Shown here: positions 1 to 5,777 of the stretch, piece by piece | Layout: each line of letters begins with the position of its first letter | Numbering within the stretch: the first letter of the stretch is position 1 | NCBI GenBank assembly: GCA_028825055.1 | Contig: JAPKAW010000080.1 | Span: forward strand, 1 to 7,733 | Direction: 5' to 3' | DNA length: 7,733 nt | DNA from: Flavobacteriales bacterium | Lineage (GTDB): Bacteria > Bacteroidota > Bacteroidia > Flavobacteriales_D > Sanyastnellaceae | Position numbers and translations under genes: made by a program | The notes under the pieces: model-generated | Databases searched by the model: none | What the model was told of the DNA's origin: nothing | What the model saw: the letters and a program-made list of their open reading frames with translations, nothing else

Positions 1-1
1 A

Positions 2-127
2 TTAGGAACCTTGATGCTGACATTGGTTTGGTTGAACTCTAGCAGTTCCATTTTATTATTGGGTTTTGAATTGAACGCAGCCGTGAGTCGTGCACAAATG
101 GATGCAACGCAAGGCCATACGCCGTAA
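2..127 (+). CDS. YihY/BrkB-family inner-membrane protein, C-terminal end (5' truncated by window)
   Basis: An open frame enters from the left edge at base 2 and stops at TAA 125-127, giving 41 residues. It reads as a hydrophobic helix (LGTLMLTLVWLNSSSSILLL) followed by GFELNAAVSR and a short polar tail. A last membrane helix ending in S-x-I-x-L-x-GFELNA is the usual C-terminus of the YihY/virulence factor BrkB family (once called ribonuclease BN), which are polytopic inner-membrane proteins of unsettled function. The family has about six membrane helices and 280-320 residues or more, so most of the gene lies outside the window. No membrane-external catalytic residues can be seen here. The gene lies upstream of and co-directional with the DUF2147 gene, 62 bp away. 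The family call rests on a short segment recognised from memory; the alternative is another polytopic membrane protein. Confidence 0.7.
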   Translation, partial: LGTLMLTLVWLNSSSSILLLGFELNAAVSRAQMDATQGHTP

Positions 128-132
128 AGAGA

Positions 133-171
133 AAAGTCACTCTCCCATTGAATACCCATCGAAAGTCACTC
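133..171 (+). repeat. 10-bp direct repeat pair in the leader of the DUF2147 gene
   Basis: AAAGTCACTC occurs at 133-142 and again, exactly, at 162-171, a period of 29 bp. Between them CCCAT also occurs twice (144-148 and 155-159). The whole block sits in the 62-bp gap between the YihY-like stop and the DUF2147 start, with the second copy ending 18 bp before the ATG. Such spacing, close to three helical turns, could suit a dimeric regulator, but this is inference. A chance repeat or a remnant duplication is also possible. No TAnnTTTG box was seen in this gap. Confidence 0.4.
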
Positions 172-189
172 ATTAAATAACGAATTACT

Positions 190-639
190 ATGAAGCATTT
201 CACCCTCCTCTTTGCCCTGTTATTATTTGTTGGATCAGCATATAGCCAATCTTCGAGCCCATTATTGGGTCAATGGAAAACCATTGATGATGAGACGGGT
301 CGCATTAAAAGTGTAGTAGAGATTACAGAACGTGACGGTAGTTTTTACGGACAAGTCATCGAGCTTTTTCGATTGCCAGAAGAGGATCAAAACCCGACTT
401 GCACGGGGTGCAAGGATGACCGAAAGGATAAGCCTTCTTTGGGAATGGAGATTGTCCGGGATATGAAAATAGCGGACACGATGGAATGGGAAGAGGGTAC
501 GATTTGCGATCCGAAAACCGGAAAAATTTACGACTGTGAGATGTATCTGGAATCAGACAATCTCGACGAGTTGAAGGTCAGAGGCTACATTTACTTCTTG
601 TACCGCACGCAAACGTGGTTGCGTGTGAAGGGCGAGTAA
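190..639 (+). CDS. Secreted DUF2147 family protein
   Basis: This 149-residue protein has a clear Sec signal peptide: K2-H3, a hydrophobic core at 4-15, and a likely signal peptidase I cut after Ala-Tyr-Ser at residue 19, leaving about 130 mature residues. The rest matches the DUF2147 pattern: G27-x-W29 and TIDDETG (31-37), KSVVEI (40-45), the YGQV strand (53-56), CTGCKDD (71-77), KDKP (79-82), the DPKTGKIYDC segment (107-116), and RGYIYFLYRTQTWLRV (131-146). The fold is expected to be a small, lipocalin-like beta structure in the periplasm or outer-membrane space; no biochemical role is established for the family. Four mature cysteines (71, 74, 106, 116) could form two disulfides. ATG at 190 is chosen because it starts the signal peptide directly; no Shine-Dalgarno is visible. 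It is full length for the family. Confidence 0.9.
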   Translation: MKHFTLLFALLLFVGSAYSQSSSPLLGQWKTIDDETGRIKSVVEITERDGSFYGQVIELFRLPEEDQNPTCTGCKDDRKDKPSLGMEIVRDMKIADTMEWEEGTICDPKTGKIYDCEMYLESDNLDELKVRGYIYFLYRTQTWLRVKGE

Positions 640-642
640 AGA

Positions 643-657
643 CGGCTGTTTGGGCCG
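643..657. terminator. Short hairpin between convergent genes (weak terminator candidate)
   Basis: The 40-bp gap between the convergent DUF2147 and flippase stops contains CGGC (643-646) and GCCG (654-657), separated by a 7-base loop. Read on the minus strand, the stem is followed by TCTTT, which is a poor but possible intrinsic terminator for the flippase transcript. The stem is only 4 bp and there is no T-run on the plus side, so this is a weak call. Confidence 0.2.
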
Positions 658-679
658 AGAAAACTGAGCGTTGAAAGTG

Positions 680-2155
680 TCAAGGCCACCAGGAGATGCG
701 CGCTTTGATTCCGTCTCTTAACTCTGGGAAACAACCCAGCATGTAGCACCCCACAAATGTCGTTCCTGAGGCCAAAGCCCCTTGGATTAGCGCACCAACG
801 ATTGGATAGGTGAAGGCATCAGCTTGCCAATGGAAGATCCATGCGCTGGCGATTGCGATGATGGAAATGAGGGGTAGCTTCAAGGAAAAGGGATGGATTC
901 GATATTTCCTCCAGACGATCAGAAGCCTCCATGCGTTGTTCCACAAGGCGGTTCCAAGTGTGGCGACAGCGGCCCCTTCTAATCCCCAGCCCAGCGTGAC
1001 AATGAAAAAATAATTGGTAGCAACAGTCACCAAGACGAGACCTAGATTCAAGGGCAAGATGATGCGGTACCATTGGCTAAATCCCAAAACCTTATTGTTG
1101 ACGACATTGAAACTGATGATTAAACGCTGAAATCCGATACAGAGAAAGACAAATTCGAGACCCCGATAGCCAGGGGGGAGAAGAAGTTGGAACGGTTCGA
1201 TGCCCGCCCATATTCCGGCCATTATTGCGGCTGCCAAAAGAAAGTTGACCCGAGCACTCCGTCGGTTTAGGTCATTGATTTCGGATGTTTTTCTTTGAGC
1301 GACTAAGGAGGCGGAGAGTCCCCCTAAGATTCCCTGCGTTGCCCGCGTTGGCATGCCCACGACGCTGCCAAGAAAGAACCCTATCGCATAGATCGGCACT
1401 TGAGCCAGTCCGATGTACATGCCGATCATAACATAGTCCAGGTGAGTAGCAATAACAGCGGCTCCACCAGCGAACAAACTGAACATGCTAAAATCCAAGA
1501 TGTTTTTAAATTCATCCCATCGCCACTTTTTTCCAATTCGCTGAGGGAGTTGGATTGCCTGGATGGTGAGCAGAAGGGCACTCACAGCCCATGAGCCGAT
1601 ATAGTAACTGAGGAAAGCGTCAAATTCGATTTGTCCGAAATACAATAGGAGGCCTAAAACGAGATAGCTCCCTTTTTGCCACACCTCATCGACCCAAGAA
1701 ATGACGGCTGTTTTGAGTTGTTGATTGACCAACGCCCGAACCAAATGCAGCAGCACCATAAAGCTCGTAATCAAAAGGAATCCGGCGATGTGATCGGTGA
1801 GTGCGGAGCCTTTTTCGGCGTCGAATAAAGGAAGAATGTCTCGCCCATTGAGTGCGAACAGCAGCAGGACCAAAAGAAGTCCTGCAGCGGGCAGAATCAG
1901 TAACGTACGGAGGATGTCGGGCCGCTCCTTTTCATCGTATCGGGCCAAAAACCGCATGATGCCTCCCGGGGCTCCGACTACAGCGAGTGAGCTCAAGATG
2001 ATTCCCCAAGATGTAATAATTCGTATCAACCCCCACTCTGCCTCGGCTCCTTCAAAAGCCCTTGGTAAGACGACCATGGTATTCACCGCACCAAGAACAA
2101 GCCCTGTGCCAATGGCCAAAGAGGCCCAACTCGATTGTTTAGCGACTACTCCCAT
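680..2155 (-). CDS. Polysaccharide/lipopolysaccharide biosynthesis flippase (Wzx/PST-like, MOP superfamily)
   Basis: A 491-residue, strongly hydrophobic protein with about 14 predicted membrane segments, roughly at 11-31, 41-65, 82-102, 119-141, 162-175, 181-203, 219-238, 241-265, 303-325, 332-352, 362-385, 389-412, 427-445 and 450-475. The N-terminus (MGVVAKQS, then GLVLGAVNT and an LPR) and the L239-D-Y-V-M-I-G-M-Y-I-G segment are typical of oligosaccharide flippases of the PST family, which move lipid-linked sugar units across the inner membrane. Length and topology are complete. ATG at 2155 is chosen because the family normally starts right at this G-[IV]-[IV]-A-K-Q-S motif, although the frame stays open further upstream. 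It lies 34 bp downstream of the nuclease gene on the same strand, so is probably cotranscribed. No glycosyltransferase genes are beside it, so the substrate cannot be inferred. MurJ (lipid II flippase) is a related alternative, less likely from the N-terminal motif. Confidence 0.87.
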   Translation of the reverse strand: MGVVAKQSSWASLAIGTGLVLGAVNTMVVLPRAFEGAEAEWGLIRIITSWGIILSSLAVVGAPGGIMRFLARYDEKERPDILRTLLILPAAGLLLVLLLFALNGRDILPLFDAEKGSALTDHIAGFLLITSFMVLLHLVRALVNQQLKTAVISWVDEVWQKGSYLVLGLLLYFGQIEFDAFLSYYIGSWAVSALLLTIQAIQLPQRIGKKWRWDEFKNILDFSMFSLFAGGAAVIATHLDYVMIGMYIGLAQVPIYAIGFFLGSVVGMPTRATQGILGGLSASLVAQRKTSEINDLNRRSARVNFLLAAAIMAGIWAGIEPFQLLLPPGYRGLEFVFLCIGFQRLIISFNVVNNKVLGFSQWYRIILPLNLGLVLVTVATNYFFIVTLGWGLEGAAVATLGTALWNNAWRLLIVWRKYRIHPFSLKLPLISIIAIASAWIFHWQADAFTYPIVGALIQGALASGTTFVGCYMLGCFPELRDGIKARISWWP

Positions 2156-2189
2156 GGCTTGGATTACGTTTTTGTGTCCATTCGACGCG

Positions 2190-5111
2190 TCAGAAATTGA
2201 ATTGTGGCAGTGGATCGAGTACCGTGCAGTATGAGCAATACGCGGCTTCGGGTTTGTGTTCTACGCTTGGCGTTTCGTCGTGCAGGGTGTCCAAGGATTG
2301 GCTGATCCACTGGAGCAATTCTTTTGCCTGACGCGTGTCCACACCGCTTTGTTTGTCAATCTTCAATTCGAGCAATCCTGCGCGAGCATTTTTACCAGAA
2401 CGAACGCCTGCTCGCACATACAAAAGGGGCTGTCCTTCCGTTTCTTTTTTGTTTCCATTGACGTCCAAGGTCTCTAGAGCCATGGCGGCATAAACCAACA
2501 ATTGCAATGCTTTAGAGGCCTTGCCTGACGTCACCTTCTCATCCCAATCGGAGGGCAAAGACAATTCAGAGGACGTCACCTTACCTGTTTTGTAATCGGT
2601 GATGATGACCTCGTTGCCATCGCGTTCAATCCGGTCTGCCATGCCGTTCAATCGGATGGGGTCGATTCGTCCTCCCGTTATGAAGGTGTGAGACAAATTC
2701 AGTTCGAGATGCCGAATCACGCGTTGGCTATCGGGATGCAACTCTGACATTTCTGAAGTCAGAATCTTTTTGAGCGTTGCTTCCGCCATGGTGACCTGCA
2801 AATAGTTTTCTCCTTGGCGCACCATGTCAGAATTGAAGTGCTTCTCGATTGCAATTGGGAGCAAGCGTTGGACATCCTTTTTCAAGGACTTCAAGTGTTC
2901 TTGTTGAAGAGGTTTGTGTAGGAATGATTTCAAGCCATCTTCAAGGACTTGGTGCACAACAGATCCGAAGGTGCTCGATGCCATTTCCTCTTGGACTTCC
3001 GAAGGTTCGCTTAGGCGGAGGAGGTACTGGTAGAAAAAATTACGCTTGCAGTTGATCAAGGTGTTCAACGCAGAAGGACTGATTCCTTTTTGCGCCCATG
3101 CCTCCAACCGTGTGCTTGCTTGTGGGGTCCATTGCAACGCTGGAATGGCAGGCCGCGGACCGGGCAAGGGGGCTTGCAGTGTTGAGACGTCAACGGGAAG
3201 AAGGTCTTTGCCATTGGGACGAAAAGCTTGCTCCAATTGCAAGAGATATCGGCTTTTTTCTGAAGCCTCATCTTGCGCTCGGTAAAGGAAGAACACTTCA
3301 TTGGCTTGGTTGAGCAAGCGGTAGGTGTAATAAGCGAAGATGGCTTCCCGTTCATGCCGCCCCGGCAACCCCCAAATGGCCCGCAGATCAAATGGAAGAA
3401 AGCTATCTGAAATGGCTGATTTCGGCAATACACCTTCGTTGCAATCAAGAACAATGACGCGTTCAAAATCCAAAGCTCGGGTTTCAATCAATCCCATAAT
3501 TTGCAAGCCATCTTCAGGCTCTCCAAGGAGGTCAATGCGTTCAGTCGAGAGGCTTTGCAGGGCCATGCTCCACACTTCTTCGCAACTGGAAAGAAGCCCG
3601 TGTTGTTCTTGAAATCGTCTGACAACGGAAAAGGCTTGCATCACCCGTTCCCAGCTCGCCATAATCCAAGGGTCTAACTCGGAATTGGCGTCGTTGAGCG
3701 TCAACATGTTTCCAATGCTTCCGGCCCAACGTTCCAAACCAATGGAAGCTTCCAAGGGGTCAGCGGCCTTGTTGGTGAGCAGGTTTTTGACAAAATCAAC
3801 AAGGGTGCCATTTGAATGCTCTTCCAATTGACTGGCGCTAAGCCAGGCCAAGTGCTTTTTGGCGAGTTGATTCATGACCCGCGAACCGTCTTGGATGAGT
3901 TTGGTTCTGCCACATGCTGCCAGCGCGACAGGGTCGCTAATGATAGAACGCAAATCGCCATGATTCAATTGCTGACCACTGCGTAAAACCAAAGGTTTTA
4001 CGGCCTCTAAAAATCCGCTTGCGGGGGTTTCTCCCCAACTCAGGCCCATGGTTACATTGTATCCCTTGTTGTTCAATTCGGGAAGACTCTGAAGCACCAG
4101 TGGGAGCGAACTACCATCTGGAAGAACAACAGCGGTGCGACCATCCCGTTGATCTACCGGGATGTTCGAGACAATTTCCCGAACGGCTTGAGCTTGATAT
4201 ACAGAACTGCTGCAACCGATGACATGGATGGATGGAGGAGTGGCTTCTAGTCGCCGAGGCAAATCGCCAATAGCTTGTGAAGAGGCCTGATTTCGGATAA
4301 ACAACCCCGCTTCCATCATTGGCTGAGTGACATAGCTTGCGTCAGCATCCCAAAGCCATGTGAGGCAGTTTTTTTGTTCATAGCGATGAAGAAAAGCCCT
4401 TTCAGCAGGAGTGAGAACACTCAAGCCCGCAACAAAGACGTGGCTGTATGATTCCAGACTCTTGGACTCCGATGCAACGCGAGCGATTCGTCCACCATAC
4501 CCCCATTGCTTGGCAGCAAGCTTTTTTTGAAAGGCCTCATAAAGCGGTCCGAGTTGCATGAAGCGCCGCAGAAACTGTCGTTGTCCAGATTTTAAATCAG
4601 CCTCAGATTGAAAACTCCAATCTTCAATGCCCTCGATGTCACAGAGGTTCTTAAAAACAGACGAAGCATCTAGTAAATACTGATCAATTTCATTGAAATC
4701 ACGCAATGCAATGCGACCCCAATGTCCGAAAGCCGTGAATCCAATCGATTCTTTGTCGATCGAGTGATCGAGTGACTTGAGTTCAGTCCATGTCAGATAC
4801 AACTCGGCCAACCCTTCCAACGGGTCCATGGGAGTTAACCCCGCATGTTCTTGCAAAACGGTTCCCAAAGTGCATGCTTTTGGCAGCCATCCAGCCCCTT
4901 CCATTTTTGAGGCGAGGCGGCGATGAAATTTTCCCGTAGCTCTTTGGCTGGGTAAAATTACCAAGCAAGATGCCGGGTCGGGTTGTTTCAGTAAAGAATC
5001 AACCACCTGGTCTAAAAAAGAGAAATGGGATTTTTTGGATTCCAATAGAGCGGTGTTAGCGCTACAATTTAAATCCGTTGCGGAGGAAAGCAATGAATTC
5101 TTTGCGTCCAT
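2190..5111 (-). CDS. AddB-like PD-(D/E)XK nuclease with inactive helicase domain (RecB-type nuclease)
   Basis: This 973-residue protein has the architecture of the Bacteroidota AddB-like repair nucleases. Residues 48-60 (CLVILPSQRATGK) occupy the Walker A position but lack a normal GxGKT, so ATP hydrolysis is unlikely. G540-L-I-E-T-R and LDFERVIVLDCNEGVLP (547-563) match the late helicase motifs. The C-terminal RecB-family nuclease shows ISPSALNTLINCKRNFFYQY (677-696), H720 in FGSVVH, D826 in GMADRIE, D839-Y-K841 in ITDYKTGK, and Q870/Y874 in the QxxxY motif, so the nuclease looks active. Cys688, Cys959 and Cys962 fit three of the four AddB iron-sulfur ligands; the fourth is absent in this frame. 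The expected role is processing of double-strand breaks with an AddA helicase, which is not in this window. The ATG at 5111 overlaps the TPR gene by 50 bp; a TTG at 5045 (residue 23) would remove the overlap and sits just before the first family-like segment (FLDQVVDSLL). Confidence 0.88.
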   Translation of the reverse strand: MDAKNSLLSSATDLNCSANTALLESKKSHFSFLDQVVDSLLKQPDPASCLVILPSQRATGKFHRRLASKMEGAGWLPKACTLGTVLQEHAGLTPMDPLEGLAELYLTWTELKSLDHSIDKESIGFTAFGHWGRIALRDFNEIDQYLLDASSVFKNLCDIEGIEDWSFQSEADLKSGQRQFLRRFMQLGPLYEAFQKKLAAKQWGYGGRIARVASESKSLESYSHVFVAGLSVLTPAERAFLHRYEQKNCLTWLWDADASYVTQPMMEAGLFIRNQASSQAIGDLPRRLEATPPSIHVIGCSSSVYQAQAVREIVSNIPVDQRDGRTAVVLPDGSSLPLVLQSLPELNNKGYNVTMGLSWGETPASGFLEAVKPLVLRSGQQLNHGDLRSIISDPVALAACGRTKLIQDGSRVMNQLAKKHLAWLSASQLEEHSNGTLVDFVKNLLTNKAADPLEASIGLERWAGSIGNMLTLNDANSELDPWIMASWERVMQAFSVVRRFQEQHGLLSSCEEVWSMALQSLSTERIDLLGEPEDGLQIMGLIETRALDFERVIVLDCNEGVLPKSAISDSFLPFDLRAIWGLPGRHEREAIFAYYTYRLLNQANEVFFLYRAQDEASEKSRYLLQLEQAFRPNGKDLLPVDVSTLQAPLPGPRPAIPALQWTPQASTRLEAWAQKGISPSALNTLINCKRNFFYQYLLRLSEPSEVQEEMASSTFGSVVHQVLEDGLKSFLHKPLQQEHLKSLKKDVQRLLPIAIEKHFNSDMVRQGENYLQVTMAEATLKKILTSEMSELHPDSQRVIRHLELNLSHTFITGGRIDPIRLNGMADRIERDGNEVIITDYKTGKVTSSELSLPSDWDEKVTSGKASKALQLLVYAAMALETLDVNGNKKETEGQPLLYVRAGVRSGKNARAGLLELKIDKQSGVDTRQAKELLQWISQSLDTLHDETPSVEHKPEAAYCSYCTVLDPLPQFNF

Positions 5112-5691
5112 CCCGGTGTTGCAACGCTCGTTTAATTTCGGAAACGAGATTTGGAGCGCTGGAGCTTCCCACTGTCGTTGTTTTGGGCAATTGAAGAACG
5201 TCTTTTGGCTTCAATTCTGCCGTGGAAATGGACTCGTTTTTCAAGATTCCGGCGAGTTCATCGGCAGCAGAAAAGCGCTCTTTTGCTTCTTGATGGTATC
5301 CCTGCTGTTCTTCCAACAAGCCGAGGTTGTTGAGGCTGATCGCGTCCTCGGGGTCCAATGCAATCGCTGCGGTGTAATCGGCGATGGCTCCGGGTACATC
5401 TTTTAACGCCTGCTTCATCCAACCCCGCGCTGCAAATCGGTATCCGTAATCAGGTTGCAAGTTGACCGCTTCGGTTAATTCGAAGAGCGCCTCATGTTTC
5501 TGACCCATGTGAAACAAGGCAATGGCGCGATCGTGTTTGAAGTCGGGATTTTGATTCCAGCCCACATTCACATCGAGGGCCTTGTTAAAATCCATCAGGG
5601 CATGATCCCATTGCCCTTGTGCGGCTGCTTCTCTGGCCGATAGAACGTGGGGGTGTCCTTTTTCAGGAACGGGTGGGATTGTATTGGACAT
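5062..5691 (-). CDS. Tetratricopeptide repeat (TPR) protein
   Basis: The ATG at 5691 gives 209 residues. The frame can be extended eight codons to a TTG at 5715, but those codons (NNCFFYS) look non-coding and overlie the promoter-like box, so ATG is preferred. About four TPR units are visible: 14-47, 52-83, 84-116 and 117-150, with the usual alternation of small and aromatic residues (for example AIADYTAAIALDPED at 102-116 and LNNLGLLEEQQGYHQEAKERF at 120-140 in part). There is no signal peptide or membrane segment, so a cytoplasmic scaffold or adaptor is expected. A Ser/Thr/Pro-rich linker (151-180) leads to a basic tail ending KEFIAFLRNGFKL, which resembles tails I associate with Bacteroidota TPR proteins (recalled, not searched). 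It is the first gene of the leftward run and overlaps the nuclease gene start. No partner or specific function can be named. Confidence 0.85.
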   Translation of the reverse strand: MSNTIPPVPEKGHPHVLSAREAAAQGQWDHALMDFNKALDVNVGWNQNPDFKHDRAIALFHMGQKHEALFELTEAVNLQPDYGYRFAARGWMKQALKDVPGAIADYTAAIALDPEDAISLNNLGLLEEQQGYHQEAKERFSAADELAGILKNESISTAELKPKDVLQLPKTTTVGSSSAPNLVSEIKRALQHRDGRKEFIAFLRNGFKL

Positions 5692-5712
5692 GGAATAGAA
5701 AAAACAGTTGTT

Positions 5713-5720
5713 CAAAAATA
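5713..5720 (-). promoter_or_regulatory. Bacteroidota-type -7 promoter box for the TPR-nuclease-flippase run
   Basis: On the minus strand 5720-5713 reads TATTTTTG, an exact match to the TAnnTTTG -7 element used by the Bacteroidota primary sigma factor. It lies 21 bases before the TPR ATG, so transcription would start about 15 nt upstream of translation, a normal short leader. A TTG for the -33 element is not at the preferred 19-21 bp spacing (the nearest upstream one is 12 bp away, 5733-5735), which lowers confidence. No comparable box was found for murB on the other strand of the same 86-bp gap. Confidence 0.45.
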
Positions 5721-5777
5721 CAACCCCGTTTGCAAGCGTTTGTTTCTACAGTAGGTCCGAAATTGCTCCCTGAACGC

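Noticed and set aside
2164..2181. Five-codon minus-strand ATG frame (MDTKT then stop) just before the flippase start, as a leader peptide
   Set aside because: It is too short, with no supporting hairpin or regulatory codon run, and such frames arise often by chance.
1797..2234. Open frame of 145 codons on the plus strand
   Set aside because: It lies antisense to the flippase gene, and its Ser/Arg/Pro/Thr-rich translation has no recognisable domain; the membrane protein on the other strand is clear.
3065..3487. Open frame of 140 codons on the minus strand within the nuclease gene
   Set aside because: It is an alternate frame of the nuclease coding strand without any known motif; the main frame carries the conserved helicase and nuclease motifs.
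5619..5777. Upstream in-frame extension of murB by 53 codons
   Set aside because: It overlies the start of the divergent TPR gene and the -7 box, and its translation (RGGVLFQERVGLYWTWN) does not look like protein continuing the domain.
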